From the NCBI GenBank assembly GCA_015039465.1, contig MU130160.1, positions 4,964 to 16,943 of the forward strand: 11,980 nt of DNA, in the 5' to 3' direction. Numbering within the stretch: position 1 is the stretch's first letter; every line of letters starts with the position of its first letter. Origin of the DNA: Phlegmacium glaucopus (taxonomy: Eukaryota > Basidiomycota > Agaricomycetes > Agaricales > Cortinariaceae). The position numbers and the translations under genes are program-made. Below, piece after piece: positions 1-8,874 of the stretch. The notes beneath the pieces are model-generated. The model searched no databases. It was not told the origin of the DNA and saw only the letters and a list, made by a program, of their open reading frames with translations.

Positions 1-440
1 GAGTCAAGGCAGATCAAGATGGTCTTGCACTTACAAACTGTCAAAAGAGTAAGCTAGAGTCAAGCCAGATCAAAGATGGTCTTGCACTTACAAACTATCA
101 AAAGAGTAAGCTAGAATCAAGGCAGATCAAGATGGTCTTGCACTTACAGACTGTCAAAAGAGTAAGCTAGAGTCAAGGCAGATCAAGATGGTCTTGCACT
201 TACACCCTGTCAAAAGAGTAAGCTAGAGTCAAGGCAGATCAAGATGGTCTTGCACTTACAACCTGTCAAAAGAGTAAGCTAGAGTCAAGGCAGATCAAGA
301 TGGTCTTGCACTTACCCCCTGTCGAAAGAGTAAGCTAGAGTCAAGGCAGGTAAAGATGGTCGGCACTTACCTCCTGTCACAAGATTAAACTAGAGTCAAG
401 GCAGATCAAGATGGTCTTGCACTTACAATCTGTTAAAAAA
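1..440. repeat. 56-bp tandem repeat array, seven full copies plus a partial one
   Basis: Unit starts are at 1, 57, 114, 170, 226, 282, 338 and 393. Lengths are 56 bp except copy 2 (57, an extra A) and copy 7 (55). Each unit opens with GAGTCAAGGCAGATCAAGAT and closes with AAGAGTAAGCTA. Most copies carry the perfect hairpin CAAGA-TGG-TCTTG, and also CTTAC and GTAAG able to pair around a 14-16 nt loop. Copy 7 is the most diverged and has lost the CAAGA/TCTTG stem. Copy 8 fades out near 440. The middle of the unit (after CTTAC) varies most. The unit length is not a multiple of three, so a repeated peptide is unlikely. The array begins at the window edge, so its true length is unknown. Confidence 0.97.
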
Positions 441-560
441 ATTTGGTTAACTTTGCAGCCTAAGGGAGTCGAACCGACGATCATAGGGTATGGACTTCGA
501 TCATGTGACGTGATAAGGTAAGGCTATCAGCGCTGTAGACCGTTGTCCTAAAAGGTGTAC
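439..560 (-). other. tRNA-like sequence with A-box-like and B-box motifs (tRNA relic or SINE head)
   Basis: Read on the minus strand, 550-539 is TAGGACAACGGT, which resembles a tRNA D-arm/A box and is followed by a tRNA-like CTACAGCGCTGATA. At 475-465 is GGTTCGACTCC, a perfect match to the Pol III B-box consensus GGTTCGANNCC. The gap between boxes is about 62 nt, longer than in a simple class I tRNA and compatible with an intron or long variable arm. A run of seven T on this strand lies at about 442-436 and could terminate Pol III. I could not pair an acceptor stem, the T stem pairs poorly and no clean anticodon loop is seen. A functional tRNA is therefore unlikely. A tRNA pseudogene or SINE head running into the repeat array fits better. 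Confidence 0.4.
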
Positions 561-1025
561 ACCCACTACCCCGTTAATTATCTTACTACCCAATCTGAAG
601 CTACGGATTCAGAGTTGCTGGACAGGACCGGTTACCAACTATTGACCGATACCAACTGGGTATTGTATGGGGATGCGACTCATGTGTGAAGGTGCCGACC
701 TTTCTGCACATATGACAAGGGACAGGGCTATGATAGCCAGACTGCCGACGGACTGCCGCATTAACGGACTTGTCGTATAGACAATTTGTACGTTGATCGC
801 CACCAACTTTGTAACTCAGTCGGTAGTCTCCGAAGATTGTACCGAAACAGTAATCAAAGTTAACAATCTAACACAATGATCACTCTTTTCCTACACACAT
901 GCTGTCATAATATATGTTAGTCTCAACTGTTACACATTAAATGCTCAAGATAACACTCTACAAAATCAACTGTTAGTTCCTTCTTTAGACTTATTAAATA
1001 CATACCACAATGTGTGGAAAATATA
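561..1025. other. No gene seen; spacer between tRNA-like element and GTPase gene
   Basis: No open frame with family resemblance was found on either strand. The last part (about 880-1025) is AT-richer and should hold the 3' untranslated region of the minus-strand GTPase gene. The part from 561 to about 860 is of balanced composition and could be the body of an old mobile element linked to the tRNA-like sequence. I saw no terminal repeats or reverse-transcriptase motifs there. Confidence 0.4.
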
Positions 1026-2219
1026 TCAGAACAGTTGCCATGATATCTGCCCAATTTCTTTCTTTCCTCTTAAAATATTCCAACCCCATTGATTTAAAAG
1101 TCTAGAACATATGTTAAAGTGGGAATTTAAAAATATCATGGTTCCCAACCTTTTAACCCCATATTTAATACACAACTCAACATTGTTTTGCTGGGTTGAA
1201 AGAAAGAGCTGTTGTAATTCTTCACTAGATAGTGCAGCTGTTGTTTTTTCAATCAAGTCTGTACAATCTGCTCCAGGCTCATGCATCTCTATAACACAAT
1301 TAGCCAAATAGTTGTTAACAGTTATAACACTTACTTCGAAATACAACATATCCCTTTGGTGGATATTTAAACTCTTCAAATCGTTGATGAATACTCTGTT
1401 CAAAATCAGTCCAAGCTTTTTGTGGAGCTTGTTGCATTGCCTCAGATCTGCTGTTACCTTCCTTCATGAGTTGCTTAATTTTAGCAACATCAAGAGAGTC
1501 AGTCTTGGTCCACAAAACAATCACTGGTACTTCACAGACTTATCCTTCACAGTAACATATTAATACAATGAACCACACATACCAAGACCTGTCCCACATT
1601 CATTGAAAAATTTCTTCTCTGCTGCTGTGATTGGTCGGTCATCACTTGTTGGAATGCAGTACCTACCCAAAACATTTTTTCTGTCAATAAATTTGTTCTC
1701 TAAAGGTAAGTACTAACATACCAGATCGCATGAAGTTGCTCCTTCACATTTTTTGCCTTTGAACGCTCCATAATGAACTCCTGTACCAACTTCAACTCCT
1801 GAGCACCACCAGCTTCAAAACCACGGGAATCATGAAAGATAAACCCAGGGTTGCTCTCAAACATCATTTCATTCTTGATATCATGCTCTCCACGCTGCCG
1901 TGTGAGGATATCAATCGAACCATAACCCAATACTAGGAAAAGAACTGCTTACCCCCATCGATGGATTAAGGGCTGAGGACTCAATCTGAGATCATGGGCA
2001 TGGACGTCAGTATCTGGCACGAACTTTCACCATATACCTCACCTTTTCACCATTCGGACTAAAGATCGTAGGTTCTCCCGTAGTGTTGCAAAGTCTTCGC
2101 AGGATTGTTGTCTTGCCTGCGTTGGCTCGGCCGATCACGAGAATACGGAATCGAGTAAACATTGATTGCAGCGCCTGAATCTGCTCAGCAGTGAGTTGGG
2201 AGTTTGATGAAGTAGACAT
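1026..2219 (-). CDS. P-loop GTPase, basidiomycete G-domain family, six exons
   Basis: Exons on the minus strand are 2219-2043, 1985-1953, 1894-1722, 1662-1583, 1529-1335 and 1288-1026. Introns are 57, 58, 59, 53 and 46 bp, and all boundaries are GT...AG. The joined frame is open for about 306 residues. Visible motifs are a Walker A/G1 loop GRANAGKT (residues 30-37), a G3 DSRG (92-95) within NPGFIFHDSRGFEAGG, and a G4 TKTD (162-165). This order fits the MMR_HSR1-type G domain of a protein family expanded in Agaricomycetes, with no known cellular role. Start choice: ATG at 2219; a GTG twelve bases upstream is in frame but not a normal fungal start. The C-terminus is less certain, because an optional 48-bp in-frame intron with CTTTAAC and TTCTAG signals could be removed, giving about 290 residues. 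No lesion is visible. Confidence 0.87.
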
Positions 2220-2253
2220 TGCGAAAGACACTCTCGTAGATGTGAACGTTAAC

Positions 2254-2361
2254 GATAAGTCGGTCAGAGTACATTGTGACTGTCACCAATTATGGCCTTC
2301 TGCTAACTTGTTGCTAACTAAGTAGAATTCTAATCCTACTTATCGCGTCTTACTTATCGCG
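2254..2361. promoter_or_regulatory. Cluster of three GATAAG motifs upstream of the GTPase gene
   Basis: GATAAG lies on the plus strand at 2254-2259, and its complement CTTATC at 2339-2344 and 2353-2358. The latter two are inside an exact 11-bp direct repeat, TACTTATCGCG, at 2337-2347 and 2351-2361. They lie 35-142 bp upstream of the GTPase start codon at 2219. Fungal GATA factors bind HGATAR sites, so this may be a regulatory cluster. Function is inferred from motif density only. Confidence 0.3.
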
Positions 2362-2638
2362 ACAAAGCCATCTCCTCTCGCAACATTGTTGATATGCCGC
2401 CTGCTCAGACAACCCCAGAGTCATAGTAGTCTCCAACGCCGCACGGCCCGTACCAGAGAAGTGGACGAGATTCGACTGATAACCTTGGTACGATGACGAT
2501 GCCTTGTTCGATTTTATCAAATACTTGTTTTAGTCGTCGATCAAGGGTAGAATTGCCCTCACTTTTTATAAAATTTCAGTCAAAGAATATATTTGATCAT
2601 TTGTGTAAAAGCTAAATTTCTTCAACTTGAACCCTCAT
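2362..2638. other. Intergenic, no gene seen
   Basis: This stretch separates the GTPase promoter from the 3' end of the degenerate minus-strand gene. No open frame with protein-like features was found. The part after about 2500 is AT-rich and could be untranslated trailer of the minus-strand gene. Confidence 0.4.
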
Positions 2639-3538
2639 CTAAGCCGGCAGCGACCTGCACTTTATCGCTAGTGCCCATCTGTGTGTCCACTTCTGTGTTT
2701 TCTTCAATGTCTTGTCTGCATTAAAAAGTCCGGTTCTTCGCCTCGCAGTAGCTGTACTAAATGTTTGGTATGTCCGGATATCTACAGTGCAGATTAATTC
2801 GAGACTGGTCGAAAGCGGGACAAAAAAAACATTGTTCACCTTTTTCATCTTCCTGAGTCGCTCGTTATCCTCCATGTTGCCACTGATAGTCACGGTCCCA
2901 ACACATATGACACAGTAACAAAAGAACCTCCACATACGCAAAGCAAATAGTAGCATCGGGTTCACGCGCATTAGCAAGAACTGTAGGCTGTAGCGGCTTG
3001 AGAAGCTTTCCTTGATCCCAGAAAGAGTTTGATTTTCCAGGGGAAAAAAACACCTCTCAAGTCAAAATCCTGCAAGTGGAAGTAAAATGTACAGAAGTGC
3101 ATCAATACCAGGCCCTGTTGTTTCGAAGGTGGACTGAGACTGCTCTGGGTTCAGGACTGAGAATGAACAGTTATTATTAGTGTTGATGACACTTTATTAT
3201 AGATGCAACGCCACTCCTCCGAATTTTTGTCCTTGTGTTCGGTGAAAGGAAAGACGTTAGCTAAAGGATATTCTCGGCTTTGAGACCATCCGTAGGCTGA
3301 GGAGAAAGTAGGGAGAAAGGAGTCAGTTGGCGACTGAAAATCATCCCATCGAGACAACAGTTTCGAAACCCACACCACTGTCATGTTGGCGAACACTGGC
3401 TAAGAAGTGAGGCTCAGCTTTGCCTGATCGCTTGATAGATCGCAGGATTCAACTACTTGGACGAGAGCGTCGATGAGGAGAGTAACGCTCGCACTTCTTT
3501 GCGTTCTCCGGGTCGGATATGGCACGGGTGTTGGACAT
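2639..3538 (-). pseudogene. Probable decayed intron-containing gene, family not recognised
   Basis: On the minus strand an ATG at 3538 begins MSNTRAISDPENAKK. A second frame then continues the protein-like signal from about 3510 to 3160, broken only by a TAG at 3402-3400, and includes VVWVSKLLSRWDDF and FPFTEHKDKNSEEWRC. Further protein-like pieces follow: LNPEQSQSTFETTGPGIDAL (about 3155-3090) and PTVLANAREPDATICFA (to 2943). The latter joins GNMEDNERLRKMKK through a clean intron (GTATGT ... GTGAC ... CAG). Several other acceptors and branch points are recognisable. I could not build one open product: at least one stop and one frame change interrupt it. A wrong model of a real intron-rich gene is the main alternative. 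The exact 3' end is uncertain. Confidence 0.35.
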
Positions 3539-4141
3539 GATCCACAAGTGTATAAAGTATCGAGTCTGAGACTTTGAGGGACAAGAGGGTATTGCAGCAT
3601 TAGTGCGAAATCGGCATTCAGTGTTTGGACTTCGTTAGAAGCACAAGCCTACCCGCGCATCACTAATTGTCATTGGCTAAAACTTCGCAATTTACCCAGG
3701 CCGACTCTTCGATGGATACCACTAGACTCAAGTTTGCTTTGCGCACACTGCTCTAAAACTGCTTACCAGCTCGACAGCTCAACGGAAGCGCGACGTTCCG
3801 GAGGTCCAGCGTGATTGAATAAAAAATCTAAAAAATCGTAAACCGGTGGGAGGCGCTGCTTTGCGCGGGCTCCTTCTCGGTGGGGTCGGTAGGGCGCTTC
3901 ATCCCACTTGCGGATGATGTGTGCTCCTTCCGGAAAAGTCAAACATCGAGATGAGCGATGTCAGCACAAGGAACTGTCAGAATTGCTTGGACGACTCAGA
4001 GCGACAACCACAAGACGTTCCACAGGTGTTCTGCGCACCTTGTTCGCAATAAAACTTGTCTTCCGTTTCATCTTATACCTCTTTATATGACATATTATCA
4101 TTGACTGAAGATCCGTCGATTAGTAGCAACCGCAAAGTATT
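3539..4141. other. No gene recognised
   Basis: Only short unconvincing frames occur here, for example a 24-codon minus-strand ATG frame from 3902. The stretch 3840-3900 is GC-rich. The left part may be the promoter of the decayed minus-strand gene starting at 3538. No repeat, RNA gene or transposon signature was seen. Confidence 0.4.
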
Positions 4142-4405
4142 ATGAGCAACGGATTTGCAAACAATAAGTCACAAAAAATACAGGGTGAGGGTGAGGGCCG
4201 GCACCTAAACATGTCAGTCGAACGAAAAGGAGAACGTAGGCTAAAGAAGTAGATGATTAGACTGTTGGATGATGGCGGAGGTTCGTACGAGGTATCTCTT
4301 TCATCAGGACAAACGGGAATTAGAAGGCTTCCAGGATTGGCACTAGTAGTAACAAATGAACAACCTCTGGATCTTGAGGCATGGGAAAAAGAAGGCATCA
4401 ATTAG
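4142..4405 (+). pseudogene. Small ORF of unknown family with one in-frame TAG
   Basis: From ATG 4142 the frame runs 36 codons to a TAG at 4250-4252. It then continues in the same frame, starting with ATG at 4253, for another 50 codons to TAG 4403-4405. The first half is basic (SVERKGERRLKK just before the stop). The second half looks like folded protein (LLDDGGGSYEVSLSSGQTGI, LALVVTNEQPLDLEAWEKEG). Without the internal TAG it would encode about 87 residues. I do not recognise the family. Possibilities are a decaying small gene, the last exon of a gene with an acceptor GTAG at 4249-4252, or a chance open frame. The protein-like composition favours real ancestry, weakly. Confidence 0.35.
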
Positions 4406-5042
4406 CCCATCGCTGAACGTTAACATTGACAACCTGCTTCGGGAGTTTTGAACTTGTCCAAGTATCGATCTCGTGTACCATAGATCCTGTAGCCGCAGTT
4501 TCACCTACACAAACAGACCTAGGTTTCTGTACCATTGGAAATAATATAAATAAGTAGGCAGGCCTCTTGTTTGTCGAAGAAGACATCTTCACAGGTTCCA
4601 TACACAGCCTCGACATGCCCCTGTGCGAAGACAGAAATAGTTGGAGTGGTAAAAAGATGGCAAGCGTGGTTGGCAGCGAAGCAAGTGTTGGTTGAGTGTG
4701 AGAATATTTGGAATCAACCTGGGGATGTAGATTTCTTCTGTTTCGCTCTTCAAACCCAAACATGGAGCCCTCTAATTGCTCATGAAACAAACAAAAAATC
4801 CTCTAGATTTCCTACATCCAAATGCTCCCCTTTTATTCATATTATAGTCCTCAGCAGCAGGTCAACTTGCTTCAAACAATACCGATATCTCCAGGACTGC
4901 ATCATATAAAGTGTCAACTTCAACTTCTTGCTTTGTTTCCCACTTGAAGAAATAATTTGGTACCGCGGAAAACCTTTGGGAATCGATACAGGAACTTTCT
5001 TTTTTCTTTCCGAAAGATTCGTTGATTACGAGGAAATCAACG
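4406..5042. other. No confident gene; presumed upstream region of the arrestin pseudogene
   Basis: Open frames of 112 codons (plus, 4571-4909) and 130 codons (minus, 4790-4398) overlap here, but neither shows a recognisable motif or sensible exon structure. I regard them as chance. Near the right end, TATAAA at 4905-4910 and a pyrimidine tract at about 4993-5010 could be old promoter elements for the gene starting at 5043. Confidence 0.35.
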
Positions 5043-7078
5043 ATGGCGACTCCGGAATTACCAGAGCCCATGAATTCTTCACCCTATCATTCAAAAGTCA
5101 AGATTACGACCACTCTTTCGGACCCTACATTCGTAGCTGGCAACTTTGTATCAGGAAAATTGGATATGGAATGTAGAGCTGATAGAGGTTTGGGTATTGG
5201 GATCCTTATGGTTGAGCTATTTGCTATACAAGGTTCGTTGGTCAAACGTATCTGAATGAACACAATCTTCATATTATTCAACAGAACTTTCATCTCGAGA
5301 CCACTCTGCTACTTCCACTTTTCTCCACTGTCGTCGTTTTTTTCCAGGTCCAGGTCTACCGCCCTCAAACGCCGTCCAAGCATATACAATGCTAGGTGAC
5401 CCTCCTCTGCCACAACATTACTACCAAGCCAGACGATGAAAATCGACTTTTCTATTCCGTATACCCATCCCAACCTCATCTCCTTCTTCCATCTCTTTTG
5501 GATCCGGTTTGGCAAAGTGAGACATGAGCTCCGAGCGGGCGTCGGTGTTTATTAGAAAAATGAAAAGAAGTTGGTTGTTGATAATAAGACTGTGGACGTT
5601 GTCGAGGCATATCCCTATGATAAATCTCCACCTGAAGCTATTGTGGTAGGCGATAATGGGAAATTGTGGATGCAGGGAAGGATGATTGGTGGACCTGTAG
5701 TTGCTGGTAGAACCGCTTATTGGGAACTTCAAGTCAAGAATCATTCTAACAAAAAGGTGATTCCTCTTTCTTTTTTCTTCCTTCCTTTATTACAAAGCTG
5801 ATAATAGTTGTATAGAACTCTAGCTTAACTCTAACGCTTACACGCACGCTTTACCTGCCTGGTCAATAACAACTACAGCAACCAGCTACAGTTCAAATCT
5901 CGGACACTCTAACAACTGTTCCATTCCGCAGTTCAAAGTATATTATCCCCCCGGGTGCGGAAGGTGTCGCCAATCTGGTCTTTGACGTTCCTAAACTTGC
6001 CCGAGGGTTCAAGCTGGTACCTTAGACGGAGAAACGGAGGACAACCTAGGCGAACTGAGAGCCTTTTTGAGATCCGGTGTGAAGTGGAAGTCAAATTAGG
6101 TATGGCTATCGGCAGGTCTGTTCGCTAAATTCTCTACCTTTGAACCCGGTCTTGATGATAATTACTTCTCAGTAGCAAAGATATCATCCTCCAAATCCCC
6201 GTTGACCCATCCCATGGCCGTTCCACAACAGCCCATACTAGACCCGTTTATCCACCAACAACCAACGCCGTATACCTATGCGAACCACGGACCCGTACCT
6301 GAACTTACGCCATATGCAGATCATACATCCTATTACCCTAATCAAGGCGCATATATCGACTCTACACAGATTCGGCCATGGTTACCACCCATGGAACCAC
6401 CTCTGCTTTTACCTCAAGGATATCTGCATGGTTATGCGACTTCACCTGGTCCTCAATTGCTACCCCCCGCTTCAACGGTTTCATCCTATTCAAGCACCAG
6501 CGGACGGTCATATTCCGCCACCACCGCGTTCATTCTTTCCTGAGGCTGTTCCCGGATTACCTCCTGTTGCTCTACCTTATCTGCCTCCAATATCTTACTA
6601 AACCCCCATTGTGGAGTCTCTACAAGAACCAGTTTTCATACCTGCCATTCCGCCTACAATAACACCTCCGATGGATAGTTTTGTTACTCCAGTTCCAGGC
6701 CCTTCTTCCCCCACTCCCAACGCCGTGCTATACTCCCCCCATCCTCAACTCACGCCCAAACATTCTCGAGATCCTGCGCTCGGTTGCCTGACTGTCTCCA
6801 AGAGCGAATAAGTCGAAGAATTGGAGAAGATGGCTGAAGTAGCTAAAAGGAGTCGGCATCTATCAGGAGATCTACCCAAAGTCGCTGGTGCTGCTACTCT
6901 CGAAGGCCTTGATTGGGAGGTCAATAGAGATTCCTTGAATAAGAAGACGTTACCGGCACCTTCTGGCAAGTTTAGAGGTAGGAGAAGGATGGGTTGGGAT
7001 AATGGCGATGATGTTATTAGCACAGAGAACCATGATCACGAAGAGCCCCAGCAGGGAGGAGGAAGAGGAGAGACTTGA
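5043..7078 (+). pseudogene. Arrestin-like (S-antigen N/C domain) pseudogene with about ten lesions
   Basis: ATG 5043 opens an arrestin N-terminal fold, including SDPTFVAGNFVSGKLDMECR. Introns are recognisable at 5233-5284, 5757-5815 and 6116-6175. Homology-like sequence continues as YPYDKSPPEAIVVGDNG, GPVVAGRTAYWELQVKNHS, YIIPPGAEGVANLVFDVPK and FEIRCEVEVKLGMAIG. A proline-rich tail and an acidic end follow, closing at TGA 7076-7078. Lesions: in-frame stops TGA 5437, TAG 5553 (where a Trp codon is expected), TAA 5867, TAA 6599 and TAA 6809. Frame slips occur near 5514-5519, 6005-6007, 6061-6068, 6190-6205 and 6480-6500. Intact fungal arrestin-like proteins are adaptors linking membrane cargo to ubiquitin ligases in endocytosis and signalling; this copy cannot make one. 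Splice signals are largely preserved, so the decay is fairly recent. Confidence 0.88.
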
Positions 7079-7591
7079 TGCCTGTGTTCTCAGCTGCTGT
7101 GTATGATCATCAGGCTGTTCAAGCTTGGGTTTTCATTGTCCAGACGCTTTTTAGTTCGCTTTTTTGGTTGGGGGGCAGAATTATATTGAAAGACGGCAGA
7201 AGCTGATGAATTGAGTGGGGTTCAGTTGGATGGAGTGTGAGCAGCATAGAGGTTGCCGCCAGGGGACGCTGTGTGCCGAAAAGGTATTCCGGACACATAT
7301 CGGGGTATTTCGCTGCGGGATCTATTGAATTGTCAGTAAGCTTGAGTCAGTCACAAGATAAATGCACATGAAATTTTATTAGGTTGGCGCGTCTAACTTC
7401 TAAGTGCAGACTACGGAGTCTGCTTATGTCAGAATAATGCAAGCAAAGAGGGTTTTTGTACAACAAGGAGCCTGCTAGGAGAACATTAGGGACGACACGT
7501 CACAACCGTGAGCACTGGAACCCCTTTCCTCTCATACTTATACTTACGACTGGCAGGTTAACAGTCTCTTGCATCGTCGAGTCTCTTCAGC
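7079..7591. other. Intergenic, no gene seen
   Basis: This stretch contains the former 3' flank of the arrestin-like pseudogene and the 5' flank of the ERV41 copy. No open frame, tRNA or repeat was recognised. Confidence 0.45.
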
Positions 7592-7597
7592 TATATA
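7592..7597 (+). promoter_or_regulatory. Possible TATA element of the ERV41 copy
   Basis: TATATA lies 11 bp before the ATG at 7608. This is too close for a conventional TATA-directed start, so its use is doubtful. It is noted because no better core promoter signal was seen. Confidence 0.15.
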
Positions 7598-7607
7598 GGC
7601 GTCAATA

Positions 7608-8262
7608 ATGTCATCTACTCCTTCAGAGCAGGCTTCCTTGCTTGATAAACTCGATACTACACCCTTGGCCAAATTCGAAATGCTCCCAAATATACCTTCG
7701 ACGTACAAGGCTTATTCAGAGTCTCGTAGGTTTCTGACATATTCGTTGCTTTGCTGGCATTCACGCTGGTCGTGAATGACATAGGCAAATTTCTTTGGGG
7801 TTGGCCCGACTTTGAGTTCAGTGTGGATAATAACCCCTCGAAGTATTTAAACATTAATATTGATTTGGTTGTGGCCATGCTGTGTGGATGTGAGTGTTGT
7901 ACCCTCGCCTTTAACTATGGTGCTGACGTTGTTGAATAGATTTAAGTATCGACTTGAGAGATGCTATGGCGGATCGATTGTTTTTGAGTGGTAGGTTTCG
8001 TCGCAATGGGGTGACAAGCCACCGCTCTGAAGTGAGTGTTTATGAATTCTTTCGTGGCGTTGGATTCTAAATTTTAATTTGCAGGGAGCATTCAGTAGCA
8101 CTATCTGCAAGCCAAGCAACCGCTCAGTCACGCAACTCTCTCCCCGTCTGTTCGACTGGTTGCTCCGACGAGAAAAAGTTTTATTCAAGCCTATGTATAA
8201 CTATGAACCGATTGAAAGTGCTTGCAGAATATCTGGTACTCTGGCGGTTACACGGGTGACGA
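7608..8262 (+). pseudogene. erv41: Truncated ERV41/ERGIC2-like pseudogene (ER-Golgi vesicle protein)
   Basis: ATG 7608 starts a typical fungal Erv41 N-terminus (LDKLDTTPLAKF, then PNIPSTYKAYSES). The first membrane segment follows (FVALLAFTLVVNDIG), then WGWPDFEFSVDN and INIDLVVAMLC. An intron at 7890-7939 (GTGAGT, CTGAC, TAG) leads to YLSIDLRDAMADRLFLSG and RFRRNG. Next come EHSVALSASQATAQSR (from 8086) and, in another frame, LFDWLLRR, PMYNYEP and ACRISGTLAVTRVT, ending about 8259. Erv41 forms a complex with Erv46 that retrieves ER proteins. Lesions: a one-base loss near 7737-7739, a splice junction at 8032/8085 that does not preserve frame, and a frame change near 8126-8145. The lumenal second half and the C-terminal membrane segment are absent. 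A functional copy must lie elsewhere if the organism uses this pathway. Confidence 0.83.
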
Positions 8263-8874
8263 GTGATGTCGAAAATAAAGAAAACGAGCCAATACCTCAC
8301 CTTTCGTGTACTAGATCAATGGAACAACCTTGTCATCGTCTGTGCTACTATATCAACAGGATTAGGCCTCCTTGATCACATCCAAATGTTCATCAAGTAC
8401 AGTATGGGCGTTGCCCCTCCAACAGCGTCAACGAATGATTTAGGTTCCGTTCGTTGAATCTGTCGTTTTTATGATTCGAGTTGTAACTCGGTGTTCGAAT
8501 CTAACAGAAGTGAGTTTATGTCAAAAAAACAGGAAGCCAGCAGCTCACTTGCCGTCAGAGTATCTCATGGTATCACTATGATCATCTTTTTGGTGACAGG
8601 TTTCAATGATGGAGGCTAGTCTGAGGCCAGGTTTATCTCGGTTACCCAAAATAAGACAAGTTGCATAACCATCTTCTCCTTAAACTAGTTAGCATGTATA
8701 CATGGCAATGCGATTCTATCAGATCAAAAATCGGATTATGATTATGACGGCGACAGTTTGTTAAGATCATCATGAACTTCAAGCTTTTATCTCAGTCACT
8801 GTATTAGATCTAGGATACCAGACTCTTATATAAGGGTCAGAGATGCGATAGGTCATTGCAACAAACACGAAGTC
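8263..8874. other. Unassigned stretch after the ERV41 break, then 7TM gene promoter
   Basis: An open frame of 64 codons (8263-8457) follows the loss of Erv41 homology, but I recognise no family in it, and it may be inserted or heavily decayed sequence. A hairpin (CGAGTT-GT-AACTCG, 8477-8490) nested in GATTCGA/TCGAATC arms lies at 8473-8501. The rest up to 8826 shows no gene and should hold the promoter of the gene at 8875. Confidence 0.4.
8827..8833 (+). promoter_or_regulatory. TATA box of the seven-transmembrane gene
   Basis: TATATAA lies 42 bp before the ATG at 8875. That spacing would give a short leader, common in fungi. It is a good match to the TATA consensus and is placed before an intact gene. 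Confidence 0.5.

Noticed and set aside
1..440. CRISPR-like array
   Set aside because: Units are near-identical over their full length with no unique spacers, and the genome is fungal; it is an ordinary tandem repeat.
4003..4018. ACAACCACAAGACGT block similar to one near 11909-11922
   Set aside because: Only about 14 bases match and flanks differ, so there is no support for a long terminal repeat pair.
4398..4790. 130-codon minus-strand frame overlapping a 112-codon plus-strand frame
   Set aside because: Both overlap, neither has recognisable domains, and composition does not favour either. Treated as chance.
6745..7023. 92-codon minus-strand frame
   Set aside because: It is the antisense of the arrestin-like pseudogene tail, which reads sensibly on the plus strand.
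8473..8501. tRNA T-arm-like GTTCGAATC with hairpin
   Set aside because: No A box at a suitable distance and no acceptor stem; kept only as a local inverted repeat.
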